Source of the DNA: an uncultured Eggerthella sp.
GTDB taxonomy: Bacteria; Actinomycetota; Coriobacteriia; Coriobacteriales; Eggerthellaceae
Direction of reading: 5' to 3'
Length of the DNA stretch: 64,000 nt
NCBI GenBank assembly: GCA_900540345.1
Contig: UQFK01000003.1
Location: forward strand, 62,001-126,000
A program made the translations under genes and the position numbers. Below the pieces are notes generated by a model, which saw only the letters and a list, made by a program, of their open reading frames with translations, was not told the origin of the DNA and ran no database searches. This document shows, in pieces, positions 8,601-18,683 of this stretch; positions within the stretch are counted from its first letter, which is position 1; the number at the start of each line of letters is the position of its first letter.

Positions 8601-9530
8601 CTAGCTAAGAAAGTCGTCGAGGATCTCGGCTTCTGCTTCTTCTTCGGTCAAACCAAGTGTCATGAGCTTCGTGATCTGATCGCCCGCGATCTTGCCGATC
8701 GCAGCTTCATGTACGAGTTGAGCATCTTCGTGGGCCGCTTCAATGCCAGGGATCGCGGTGACAGTGGCGTTGCCCATGATGATTGCATCGCATTGCACAT
8801 GCGCGTTGCAGGGTGCTTCGCCGATAACGAGTGGATTGAATGTTTGTTTCGACGTGTCTTTCGCAACGCTTCGTGAAATGACTTGTACGTTCGAGTCATC
8901 GCCTTTGAGTTCGATCTTCATGTTCGAGACTGCGAACTGGTCGTTTTCAGTTAGGAGTTTTTCGAGTAGTACCAGCTTCGAGCCTTCGCCCACCACTGCA
9001 TCGGTATCACGCTGGGTCGAGGTTACACCGCCAATCTGCGAGAGTTCCATCTCGCAATAGGAACCGCTTCCCATGTATACCTTCGTTACAGGATTCAACA
9101 CGCGCTCACCGTCGCCTGAGCCTTCGCCATAATGGCGCTCGATATACTTCACGCGTGAGTTGTTGCCGATCTCGAAGGTGTGGATACCATCGTGTTCTGC
9201 TTTTTCGTGTGCGTCATTGTGGATGCCGCAGCCTGCGATGATAGTGACATCGCAATTATCGGCAATATGGAAGGTGTTGTAGACAACGTCGGTCATACCT
9301 GCCTTCGAAAGGATGACAGGAATATAGACCTTCTCGCCGCGTGTGCCTTCCTTGACAAAGATGTCTATGCCAGGATCATCGGTCTTCGTGGCAATCTCGA
9401 TGTTTGCCGAAGAGCTACGGGTGAGCAGTTCACCATCCTTGCGGATGTTATATGCTCCTGCAGGAATGCCATGAACGTCAGTGAGCGTTTGCAGCAGATC
9501 TGCGTCAATAGGTGAAAGATCAACAGCCAT
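8601..9530 (-). CDS. SufB/SufD-like Fe-S scaffold subunit
   Basis: Beta-helix scaffold protein of the SUF family, 309 residues from the ATG at 9530 (AGGAG 6 nt upstream). It contains the long beta-solenoid and the C-terminal EAAHEDAQLVHEAAIGKI, which matches the SufB/D ending with catalytic-type His. It is shorter than classic SufB (about 470). It stands alone with a SufC-type ATPase, with no SufD, SufS or SufU nearby. This two-gene layout resembles the minimal SufBC (SmsBC) systems reported in archaea and anaerobes. It starts 8 bp after the stop of the ATPase gene, so the two are co-transcribed. Confidence 0.82.
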   Translation of the reverse strand: MAVDLSPIDADLLQTLTDVHGIPAGAYNIRKDGELLTRSSSANIEIATKTDDPGIDIFVKEGTRGEKVYIPVILSKAGMTDVVYNTFHIADNCDVTIIAGCGIHNDAHEKAEHDGIHTFEIGNNSRVKYIERHYGEGSGDGERVLNPVTKVYMGSGSYCEMELSQIGGVTSTQRDTDAVVGEGSKLVLLEKLLTENDQFAVSNMKIELKGDDSNVQVISRSVAKDTSKQTFNPLVIGEAPCNAHVQCDAIIMGNATVTAIPGIEAAHEDAQLVHEAAIGKIAGDQITKLMTLGLTEEEAEAEILDDFLS

Positions 9531-9538
9531 GATTGCTC

Positions 9539-10315
9539 CTAACATGTAGTAGAGATCTCGGTCAGATGCAGGTCGGGTGGCTCGGTGAACGAGCAATAGG
9601 AATTCTCCTTAGCCGAAAGGCCGAGTTGGGGAAGGATCTCTTCCACGCTCCCTTGCGATTCGATCTTACCTGCGCGCAAGCAAATAATCTCGTCAGCAAG
9701 TTCGATGATGCGTTCCTGATGCGAGATGATGATGATCGATTTGCCGTTCTCTTGTTTGTAGAGTTGTTCGAAGGTTTGCGTGAGACGATCGAAGCTCCAT
9801 AGGTCGATGCCTGCTTCTGGTTCGTCGTAGATAGCAAGATCGGGATTTGCAGCGAGGACTGTTGCGATCTCGATACGCTTAAGCTCGCCACCTGAAAGAC
9901 TCTTGTCCACTTCGCGCGTGAGGTAATTCGCCGAGCAGAGGCCGACCTCGCCTAGGTATTCGTTACATGCAAGCATAGGAAGGCGCTTTCCTGCGGCAAG
10001 CTCAAGGAGCTTTTTCACCTTCATACCTTTGAAACGCGCAGGTTGCTGAAAGCCGTAACCGATGCCCAGTCGCGCACGATCGGTAATGGATAGATCGGTG
10101 ATATCCTGCCCTTTGAAGAGGATCTTGCCTGAAGTCGGCTTCTCGATTCCCATGATTAGTTTGGCAAGCGTCGATTTGCCGCCACCATTTGGACCGGTTA
10201 TAACGACGAATCTATCACTTTCGATCGAAAGTGATATATCGTCGATGATTCGTTTTGTTTTGTTCGAACCTTCTTCGATAGGGATTTCGAACACGATATT
10301 CTGCAGTTCGAGCAC
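9539..10315 (-). CDS. sufC: SufC-like Fe-S assembly ATPase
   Basis: Cytosolic ABC ATPase, 258 residues from the GTG at 10315, set by AAGGAG 5 nt upstream; the longer reading to 10414 has no such site. Walker A is GPNGGGKST, the signature LSGGELKRIEIA, and Walker B runs into DEPEAGID, a form typical of SufC from minimal systems. A SHQ H-loop follows. It drives Fe-S cluster assembly on the scaffold encoded next. No Fe-S-sensing operator could be recognised upstream. Confidence 0.88.
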   Translation of the reverse strand: MLELQNIVFEIPIEEGSNKTKRIIDDISLSIESDRFVVITGPNGGGKSTLAKLIMGIEKPTSGKILFKGQDITDLSITDRARLGIGYGFQQPARFKGMKVKKLLELAAGKRLPMLACNEYLGEVGLCSANYLTREVDKSLSGGELKRIEIATVLAANPDLAIYDEPEAGIDLWSFDRLTQTFEQLYKQENGKSIIIISHQERIIELADEIICLRAGKIESQGSVEEILPQLGLSAKENSYCSFTEPPDLHLTEISTTC

Positions 10316-10715
10316 GTTTTCTCCTTGTAAGACATGTGATGCGGTAAGCTTCGTACGCATCAGTGCGAAGCGTACTTTTTTACGTGACCTCATCACGTAT
10401 ATGTTGTCACTCAAAAAACCTCATGGTCACTATAGCAGTTTCGAATTTGTCGAGCTCTGTTCTGTTGGAGCATTGACACTTACAGACGGTAGCCTGTCCA
10501 TTCGATCGTTGAAATGCTACCATTTTAGTAGGAATTAAAGACGGACTTCATGAAATACATGATATTTCGTTTCATATTCGTCAAAATCGTATCTTGACGT
10601 ATACTTCTTAGAAGCATGAAGGCAACCTGGGCAATCGAAGAGCAAAGAGGAATTTTACCTGTTCGGAGCCTTCATCGAATCATTTTCACAGACAGGGAAG
10701 AAGAAGGCAGGTGTC
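10316..10715. other. Gene-free 400-bp divergent interval
   Basis: The interval lies between sufC (leftward) and the phosphomutase (rightward). It is A+T-rich and should hold both promoters, but no pair of boxes is convincing. The only near-match is TTGACG followed closely by TATACT around 10594-10605, and the spacing is wrong. A weak GAAGGC/GCCTTC inverted pair lies in the 5' leader of the mutase. No ORF with a good start was seen. Confidence 0.5.
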
Positions 10716-12398
10716 ATGGATTTCCAGAGTGAATTCGCTCGTTGGCGTGATAAGGTCACAGATCCGGTTCTCACTGCGCAGCTTGCAAAGATGCAAGCGA
10801 GCGGAGATACCGCTGCTATCGAAGATGCGTTCTTCCAAGAGCTCGCATTTGGTACCGGTGGTCTTCGCGGTGTGCTAGGAGCAGGAACGAATCGTATGAA
10901 TATCCATACGGTCGGAAAAGCGACTCAGGGAATCGCAGATTACATCAAGCATGAAGTTGGACCAGAGGGCACTGTGGCGATCTGCTTTGATTCGCGCATC
11001 AATTCGCGCTTGTTCGCCGAGACTGCTGCAGGGGTGCTAGCGGCAAACGGCATCAAGTCTCATCTCTATTCACGCCTTGAACCGACTCCTGCGCTTTCTT
11101 TTGCGACCCGTTACTTAGGCTGTGCGATTGGCATCAACGTGACCGCAAGTCATAACCCGAGCGCATATAACGGATATAAGGTCTATGGCCCAGACGGTTG
11201 TCAGATCACCGACGAGATCGCTGATGCCATCACGGCCGCTATAGGGCAGGTCGACGTCTTCGAAGATGTGCACATGATGGATTTCCAACTGGCGATCGAG
11301 TGTGGTCTCGTTTCGTATATCAATGAAGAAGTATTAGATGCCTACCTGGATGCAGTTTGCAAGCAAAGCCTTGAGCCTGTAGGCGAGGTGGGAGACTTGC
11401 GTGTGGTCTATACGCCACTTAACGGTACAGGTCTTGAGTGTGTCAATCGTGTTCTTGAGCGTATCAATGTGCGCGATATCTTCATCGTTGGTGAGCAAGC
11501 TTACCCTGATGGCAATTTTCCAACCTGTCCGTATCCGAATCCTGAGATCCGCGAGGCGCTTGAGCGGGGCATTGCACTCTGCGAACAGGTGAAACCTGAT
11601 TTGTTATTAGCTACTGATCCAGATGCTGATCGTGTAGGTATTGCGGTGAAGGATGCGGATGACTATCAGCTGCTTACTGGTAATGAAACAGGAGCGCTCT
11701 TGCTCGATTACATCTGTCGCATGCGTCTTGAGCTAGATAAGATGCCTACGAATCCTATTGCGATTACCACTATTGTCTCGACCAGTATCGTTGATGCTAT
11801 TGCAGCGGAATACGGGGTAGAGATAAAGCGAGTTTTGACAGGATTCAAATACATCGGCGGCATCCAACGAGAGCTGGAAGAGGCAGGCCAGCTCGACCGA
11901 TTCATCTTCGGTTTCGAGGAGAGTTACGGATATTTGGCAGGAAGTCATGCGCGCGATAAGGATGCGATCGTCGCTTCTATGCTCATCTGTCAAATGGCGC
12001 GTTACTATCGTGTGCGTGGTAAGAATCTCTATCAGGCCATGCAAGATCTCTATAAGAAACATGGCTATCATCATAATCGTACGCTCTCTTTTTCGTTTGA
12101 GGGGGCAGCGGGCGCTGCTCGCATGGCGCAGATCATGGAGGATCTGCGCACGAACGGCATGGATGCTATCGCGCACAAGAACGTGGTCAAGACCCTCGAT
12201 TATCGTGATGGTGTGGGCGATCTACCAAGCGCGAATGTGATCGAATTCGAGCTACAGGACGATTGCAAGGTCATTGTTCGTCCGAGTGGCACCGAGCCTA
12301 AGATTAAGATCTATCTCTTTACGAAGGGCGAAAGCGCCCAAGCTGCTACTGCGGTAGGTGATGAATTGGCCCGAGAGCTTTCGTTGTCATTCCAGTAG
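10716..12398 (+). CDS. Alpha-phosphohexomutase (phosphoglucomutase/phosphomannomutase, PgcA type)
   Basis: Cytosolic enzyme of 560 residues interconverting hexose 1- and 6-phosphates. Visible motifs: the phosphoserine loop TASHNPSAYNGYK, the Mg-binding DPDADRVG, the sugar-specificity loop GFEESYGYLAG, and the phosphate-binding RPSGTEPKIKIY near the C-terminus. Its length matches the Bacillus PgcA group, not the 450-residue GlmM group. It feeds glycogen and cell-envelope sugar synthesis. The start is set by GGCAGG 5 nt before the ATG. Confidence 0.92.
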   Translation: MDFQSEFARWRDKVTDPVLTAQLAKMQASGDTAAIEDAFFQELAFGTGGLRGVLGAGTNRMNIHTVGKATQGIADYIKHEVGPEGTVAICFDSRINSRLFAETAAGVLAANGIKSHLYSRLEPTPALSFATRYLGCAIGINVTASHNPSAYNGYKVYGPDGCQITDEIADAITAAIGQVDVFEDVHMMDFQLAIECGLVSYINEEVLDAYLDAVCKQSLEPVGEVGDLRVVYTPLNGTGLECVNRVLERINVRDIFIVGEQAYPDGNFPTCPYPNPEIREALERGIALCEQVKPDLLLATDPDADRVGIAVKDADDYQLLTGNETGALLLDYICRMRLELDKMPTNPIAITTIVSTSIVDAIAAEYGVEIKRVLTGFKYIGGIQRELEEAGQLDRFIFGFEESYGYLAGSHARDKDAIVASMLICQMARYYRVRGKNLYQAMQDLYKKHGYHHNRTLSFSFEGAAGAARMAQIMEDLRTNGMDAIAHKNVVKTLDYRDGVGDLPSANVIEFELQDDCKVIVRPSGTEPKIKIYLFTKGESAQAATAVGDELARELSLSFQ

Positions 12399-12429
12399 TC
12401 GCTAAGAGGTATTCGAACAAAGGTTGCAT

Positions 12430-12795
12430 GTGGCACCAGAAAAAAAGAAATATTCATTCATCTCGGTCGATACAGGGACTGCAGAAGAAGAGTCTGGCGT
12501 GCGTACGAGGCGAGAGATCATCGACGGAGAAGAGACGATCATCGTCTCTTCAAGCGCAATGGCAAGCGAAACAGCTGATGAAGCTCAAGAAGAAGATCTG
12601 CGTGCCTGCCTCCAAACAGATCACATGCATTCTGATTCGAGTCCCGCTAGGCAAAGCGAGGTGGATCGGTCGCTTCAAGACGACGACATAAACAATGATG
12701 AGCAGATTCCGTTTCGCCGAATGCAGGGGGCTATCATCGTGTGTCTGATCGTGCTCATCGTGGCGTTTCTCGTGTACTTTAATTTCGTTAGGTAA
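12430..12795 (+). CDS. Small acidic protein with a C-terminal membrane anchor
   Basis: Function not recognised. About 121 residues from the GTG at 12430 (AAAGG 6 nt upstream; a TTG at 12424 is also possible). The first 95 residues are hydrophilic, acidic and low in complexity. A single hydrophobic helix (GAIIVCLIVLIVAFLVYF) ends the protein four residues from the C-terminus, so it should be tail-anchored with the bulk in the cytosol. It is followed 10 bp later by another membrane protein, probably co-transcribed. Confidence 0.6.
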   Translation: MAPEKKKYSFISVDTGTAEEESGVRTRREIIDGEETIIVSSSAMASETADEAQEEDLRACLQTDHMHSDSSPARQSEVDRSLQDDDINNDEQIPFRRMQGAIIVCLIVLIVAFLVYFNFVR

Positions 12796-12804
12796 GATAG
12801 CGAT

Positions 12805-13575
12805 ATGAAACGCTCACAGAAGAATACAACGAAGATACTTGTGGGGCTCATCATAGCTCTCGTGCTCGCTCTTGTGGGGCTCATCATAGCTCTCGTGCTG
12901 TCTCTTTTGCCGCAAGCGCAGACGGTTTCTCATTCAGCTCAAGTAGAAGCAGAAGCGCAAGAGAAGGCTTTGAAAGAGGCCGAAAAGGAAGGCTATTACG
13001 ACACCGATCCTATTGAAGTGGTCGATCTGAGCGAGCTGATGGGGGTCGATCTTGATCAAGCGCTTGCCTTGATCGGGCATGGAGCCGAGATCGATGGTGA
13101 TCCTATCTTGGTTGCAGGTGGATTGACTGAAGTGACGGTGCTCCTTGGCGAAGAGAGCGCTTCTATTCAGACAGGTATGGCGCTCGCTCATCTTTATCTC
13201 GACAAGAGCGGGCGAGTAGTACAGGCGAACTATCAGATCAATATCAACGATCTTTCATGTGCGAGCCTGCCGTTTGATCGTATTGTGAATGAAGCGCATT
13301 TGATCGAGCGTTTATTGCAAGGTGCTGGACTTGTAACGATCCAGCCGAATCCCATCATCGCTCCTGATAAAGAAAAATACGCTCGCTATGATTCCAGTGG
13401 TAAGACTATTGTGGAGGAGCGTTATCAGTTCGTTGGAGTGGGCAGCGATGTGCTTGACCAAGAGCTTGAGTGGAGCGTGCTGCTCGACTATGATTACGAA
13501 CAAGCAATCGAGGCGAATAACCTCGCGAAGACCGTTCGCACGGTACTCGTGTCGATTAATACTCTCGTTTTGTGA
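12805..13575 (+). CDS. N-terminally anchored protein of unknown function
   Basis: A 256-residue protein not recognised from sequence. One long hydrophobic stretch (residues 12-37) is built from an 11-residue block present twice (VGLIIALVLAL, VGLIIALVLSL). A coiled-coil-prone Glu/Lys/Ala segment (about 42-60) and a mixed alpha/beta extracytoplasmic domain follow. Orientation is probably N-in. The ribosome-binding site is weak. It shares the strand with the preceding tail-anchored gene, 10 bp apart. Confidence 0.6.
   Translation: MKRSQKNTTKILVGLIIALVLALVGLIIALVLSLLPQAQTVSHSAQVEAEAQEKALKEAEKEGYYDTDPIEVVDLSELMGVDLDQALALIGHGAEIDGDPILVAGGLTEVTVLLGEESASIQTGMALAHLYLDKSGRVVQANYQININDLSCASLPFDRIVNEAHLIERLLQGAGLVTIQPNPIIAPDKEKYARYDSSGKTIVEERYQFVGVGSDVLDQELEWSVLLDYDYEQAIEANNLAKTVRTVLVSINTLVL
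12841..12906 (+). repeat. Tandem 33-bp duplication inside a transmembrane segment
   Basis: 12841-12873 and 12874-12906 are nearly identical (differing only near the end), doubling 11 hydrophobic residues and lengthening the membrane helix. Confidence 0.85.
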
Positions 13576-13713
13576 GAACGACTCGCATATCTGCGTGTTG
13601 TGTGCTATGATGCACAGGCTGATGAACACAAGCAAGGCATTTGCCTTCACCTGGTTCGGCGCTTGAAGCCGATGGGTCATTTGAATAGAACGTCTTTTGA
13701 TGGATATTCTTGT

Positions 13714-13740
13714 GACCTGCCATGTGCAGGTCTTTTGTTT
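13714..13740 (+). terminator. Terminator hairpin in the infC leader
   Basis: GACCTGC-CATGT-GCAGGTC is followed by TTTTGTTTG, about 80 nt upstream of infC and downstream of any plausible promoter at 13580-13650. It is well placed as an attenuator for the infC-rpmI-rplT transcript, as with the L20/IF3 leader elements of other bacteria, but the competing antiterminator was not resolved. Confidence 0.6.
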
Positions 13741-13818
13741 GTTAGTAGAAAACGTAGTTCGGTGCATGCAACAGAGAATCATGCATCGAAAACGAAAAGG
13801 AAAAAGGAGGTGGGCGCA

Positions 13819-14373
13819 ATAGCAGCCCAAGAACCACGGCTCAACGACGAGATTCGCGCAAAAGAGTGCCGTCTGATCGCTTACGACGGAACTCAGATGG
13901 GTATCTATCCTGTTGAGCAGGCCCAACGCATTGCAGATGACGAGGGCTACGATCTGGTGGAGATCGCGCCTCAGGCAGAGCCGCCTGTATGTCGCATCAT
14001 GGACTATGGAAAGTTCAAGTACGACCAGGCAATCCGTGCTAAGCAGGCTCGTAAGAACCAGAGCAAGGTCGAAACCAAGGAAATGAAGTTCCGCCCAAAG
14101 ATCGATGTGGGCGACTACACCACCAAAAAGAAGCATGTTCTACGCTTTCTTGAGGCGGGTTCCAAGGTCAAGATCACCATTATGTTCCGCGGACGCGAGA
14201 TGTCTCATCCTGAACAAGGCTTGAGTATCCTTGAGCGCTTGGCGGACGATCTGAAGGATGTTGCGGTCATTGAGAACCAACCGAAGATGGAAGGTCGCAA
14301 CATGCACATGCTTATCTCGCCGTTGCCAACAACGGTCAAGAAGAAGAAAGATGAAAAAGGAAAGGATGAATAA
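13819..14373 (+). CDS. infC: Translation initiation factor IF-3
   Basis: Cytosolic factor that binds the 30S subunit and proofreads start codons; 184 residues. The N-domain starts AAQEPRLNDEIRAKECRLI; the C-domain contains KPKIDVGDY-like and VKITIMFRGRE motifs; a Lys-rich tail ends it. The best start is an ATA at 13819-13821, with AGGAGG ending 8 nt before it, which places the protein in register with known IF-3s. A GTG at 13810 overlaps that Shine-Dalgarno site. Rare start codons on infC are the known basis of its autoregulation. Its stop overlaps the rpmI start by one base. Confidence 0.9.
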   Translation: MAAQEPRLNDEIRAKECRLIAYDGTQMGIYPVEQAQRIADDEGYDLVEIAPQAEPPVCRIMDYGKFKYDQAIRAKQARKNQSKVETKEMKFRPKIDVGDYTTKKKHVLRFLEAGSKVKITIMFRGREMSHPEQGLSILERLADDLKDVAVIENQPKMEGRNMHMLISPLPTTVKKKKDEKGKDE

Positions 14374-14570
14374 TGCCTAAGATGAAGACTCATTCCGGCA
14401 CTGCGAAGCGCTTTCGCGTTACCGGATCTGGCAAGATCATGCGTGCTAAGGCTTACAAGTCTCACATCATGACCAAAAAGAGCCAAAAACGTAAGCGTAA
14501 CTTCCGTCATGAGACTGAAGTTTCTGCTGCGGATCAAAAAGTAATCGCACGTAATCTTGGTCTTCGATAA
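14373..14570 (+). CDS. rpmI: 50S ribosomal protein L35
   Basis: 65-residue basic ribosomal protein. MPKMKTHSGTAKRFRVTGSGK and the C-terminal RNLGLR are typical. Second gene of infC-rpmI-rplT. Its ATG shares a base with the infC stop (TAATG), indicating translational coupling. Confidence 0.97.
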   Translation: MPKMKTHSGTAKRFRVTGSGKIMRAKAYKSHIMTKKSQKRKRNFRHETEVSAADQKVIARNLGLR

Positions 14571-14588
14571 GTAAGGGAGGATACAAAT

Positions 14589-14942
14589 ATGCCTCGTGTA
14601 AAACGCGCAGTTTCAGCGCATAAAAAGCGCCGCACCGTTCTCAATCGCGCAAAGGGCTATTACGGTGCCAAGTCTCGTTCCTATCGCGCTGCTAAAGAGC
14701 AAGTCCAGCATTCTCTCCAGTACGCATATCGCGATCGTCGCACTAAGAAGCGCGAGATCCGTCGTTTGTGGATCACTCGTATCAATGCGGCTGCTCGTAT
14801 GAATGGTCTTTCTTACTCGGTGTTCATGGATGGTCTGAAGAAGGCTGGTGTGGAGCTCGATCGTAAGGTTCTCTCTGATATGGCGATCAATGATCCGCAG
14901 GCTTTCGCTGCGCTCGTTGAGGTCGCTAAGGCGGCTCGCTAA
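14589..14942 (+). CDS. rplT: 50S ribosomal protein L20
   Basis: 117-residue 23S rRNA-binding protein, MPRVKRAVSAHKKRRT at the start and AFAALVEVAK at the end, standard length. Third gene of the IF3-L35-L20 operon, with GGGAGG upstream of the ATG. L20 represses this operon in several bacteria; the hairpin at 13714 is a candidate site for such control. Confidence 0.97.
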   Translation: MPRVKRAVSAHKKRRTVLNRAKGYYGAKSRSYRAAKEQVQHSLQYAYRDRRTKKREIRRLWITRINAAARMNGLSYSVFMDGLKKAGVELDRKVLSDMAINDPQAFAALVEVAKAAR

Positions 14943-16006
14943 TGAAGGTCGAAAAGATCAATGAAGTCGATGGCGAGGTAGAGCTTGCCATTACTGCGAC
15001 GCCTGAAGAGGTCGATAAGGCATTCGTGGACGGTCTTGATGTGTTTATCGATCAGTTCCAGTTGCGCGGCCTTGAAGGCGAGACTTCGCTCCAAAAGATC
15101 TATAATGCGATGAGCCCTGAAGAGGCACGCGATGCAGTCTCTTCTGCGGTCATCAGCTACCTTATTCCATTCGCACTCGATCAAGCGAACATCATCCCGA
15201 TGACGTCTTCAGATGTGAATGCGGAATCTGACCCACAAGAGGGCAAGGAATTTTCCTTCAATGTGAAGATCTTAGCGAAGCCCGAATACGAACTTACCAG
15301 CTATGAGCCAGTCGAGGTCTCTGTGCTCGCTCCACTCGATGTTACCGAGCAAGATATCGACCTGCAGCTTCACATGTTGGCAAGCCAGTTCGCAACGGTC
15401 AAAGTCGATCCCGAGACAGGCGAGGAAGAGACCATCATCCCTGAAGTGACAGACGAATGGGTCGTCGCTAACCTGAAGGGTATGGGCGTGGAGAATGTCG
15501 AGCAGTTGCGCGAGCAGTTCCGCGCCACATCCGAAAAGGTGAAGGAAGAGCAGCTTGATTCTGCGAAGACCAACGCAGTCATGGCTGAATATGCCAAGCG
15601 TTTCGATGGGCAGATCGCTCCGAAGATGATTGATGCAATGACCACTGATATGCTTGAAGGCTTCAAGATGGAGCTTGCGCAGCAGGGTCGCACGCTTATG
15701 GACTTCATGCTTGAGCAGAAGACTGACGAAAAGCAGATTCGTGCATCGCTCGCTAATCAGGCACAAGCTCAGCTCATTCAAGGCTTCGTGCTCGATTCGA
15801 TCTTTCGCCATGAAGGCCTCGAGGTGACGGTTGAAGACCTAAAGCGTACGCTCACTGCTATGGCACCTGGTCAGGAAGAAGAGATTTTCGACCAGATGCA
15901 AGCATCTGGTCGCGCATTCTTGCTTAAAGAAGCGGCGAGCCGTATGAAGGCGGGTGATTGGGTCTTGGATAATGCGAAGATCACGATCACGTCGCGTGAA
16001 GCATAG
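14942..16006 (+). CDS. Trigger-factor-like chaperone lacking the PPIase domain
   Basis: A 354-residue protein whose ends align with trigger factor: an N-terminal alpha/beta domain (residues 1-145, with PEYELTSYEPVEV matching the PEVELxxLExIEV stretch) and the helical C-terminal chaperone domain (about 165-354). The central FKBP-type PPIase domain, about 80 residues, is missing. The ribosome-docking GFRxGKxP loop is degenerate (LRGLEGETSLQK), so binding to L23 is doubtful. It overlaps rplT by one base (TAATG) and is probably co-expressed with ribosomal genes. Whether a full-length tig exists elsewhere cannot be seen. Confidence 0.78.
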   Translation: MKVEKINEVDGEVELAITATPEEVDKAFVDGLDVFIDQFQLRGLEGETSLQKIYNAMSPEEARDAVSSAVISYLIPFALDQANIIPMTSSDVNAESDPQEGKEFSFNVKILAKPEYELTSYEPVEVSVLAPLDVTEQDIDLQLHMLASQFATVKVDPETGEEETIIPEVTDEWVVANLKGMGVENVEQLREQFRATSEKVKEEQLDSAKTNAVMAEYAKRFDGQIAPKMIDAMTTDMLEGFKMELAQQGRTLMDFMLEQKTDEKQIRASLANQAQAQLIQGFVLDSIFRHEGLEVTVEDLKRTLTAMAPGQEEEIFDQMQASGRAFLLKEAASRMKAGDWVLDNAKITITSREA

Positions 16007-16037
16007 CACTGATCGCGCATTTTGATCTTTTAAAAAG

Positions 16038-16075
16038 AAGGAAGCTGCCTATGTGGTGGCTTCCTTTTGTTTTAT
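16038..16075 (+). terminator. Terminator of the infC operon
   Basis: AAGGAAGC and GCTTCCTT form a stem with a 13-nt loop that can pair further, followed by TTGTTTT. It lies 32 bp after the trigger-factor-like gene. Confidence 0.7.
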
Positions 16076-16256
16076 TCATCAAGATGCGCCGCAGGGCCTG
16101 CACCCGGTAGAAAAGCCGCGGAAGGGTATTGTAGAATAAGGCGGTCGTTCGAACAAAAGAGCGGCCCAAGAGGGTCTAAGGACCGAACGAGGAAAGAAGC
16201 GAACTATCCGGTATGCTCTTTCGAGCGGGATCTTTCGAACTAAAGGAGTTTCCTGT

Positions 16257-18080
<1,824 letters not shown>

Positions 18081-18089
18081 GATCGTCTT

Positions 18090-18650
18090 ATGGCCGACCA
18101 ACAATCAGCACAAGAATCAACGCAAGAGAATGCTGCAGTCGCTCGTGCGATCGCGCAAAATTTTGATAGTAGCATCAGCCTCGAGAGTCCGCATTCGATT
18201 GGGGTGGATATCGTCGAGATTGAACGTATGCGCTCCATTCTTGAGCGAACACCTCGCTTTAAGGTACGCGTGTTTTCAGAAGAGGAACGCGCCTATTGTG
18301 AGCGAACCGCTCGCCCTGAATGCCATTATGCAGCGCGTTTTGCGGCAAAAGAAGCGGTCCTCAAAGCGCTCGGTACAGGATTTAGCGAAGGTATCGGCGT
18401 ACGCGATGTCGAGGTGGTGCTCAACGCGAAGGGTAAACCCCAGGTAAAGCTTTTCAATCGGGCTGCTGAAAAGGCACGTGAACTCGAAATACGCGATATT
18501 CCTATCTCGCTTTCCTATACGCAAGATGATGCAGTCGCATGCGTGCTTGCACTGGTTGGCGAGCCTAAAGAGCAGCCCAAACAAGAAGATCCGCTCCAAG
18601 ACCTCCATCGTCAGTTCAAAGAGGTTCGTTCGATGCTCGATGAACTATAA
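18090..18650 (+). CDS. acpS: Holo-[acyl-carrier-protein] synthase with terminal extensions
   Basis: Transfers 4'-phosphopantetheine from CoA to acyl carrier protein. The core carries GVDIVEIERM (Mg-binding Asp) and RFAAKEAVLKALG (catalytic Glu/Lys), then SLSYTQDDAVACVLA. At 186 residues it is about 60 longer than usual: about 36 extra hydrophilic residues at the N-terminus and about 30 charged residues at the C-terminus. AGGATC precedes the ATG by a normal distance, so the long N-terminus is probably real. It is followed by the NAD(P)HX repair gene, a common neighbour. Confidence 0.92.
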   Translation: MADQQSAQESTQENAAVARAIAQNFDSSISLESPHSIGVDIVEIERMRSILERTPRFKVRVFSEEERAYCERTARPECHYAARFAAKEAVLKALGTGFSEGIGVRDVEVVLNAKGKPQVKLFNRAAEKARELEIRDIPISLSYTQDDAVACVLALVGEPKEQPKQEDPLQDLHRQFKEVRSMLDEL

Positions 18651-18683
18651 TCTTCTGTGTCGTCTTAGACGAGAGGAAGACCT

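Noticed and set aside
16076..16256. Possible glmS ribozyme in the glmS leader
   Set aside because: The interval lacks the conserved catalytic core sequence of the glmS ribozyme and no clear pseudoknot could be drawn.
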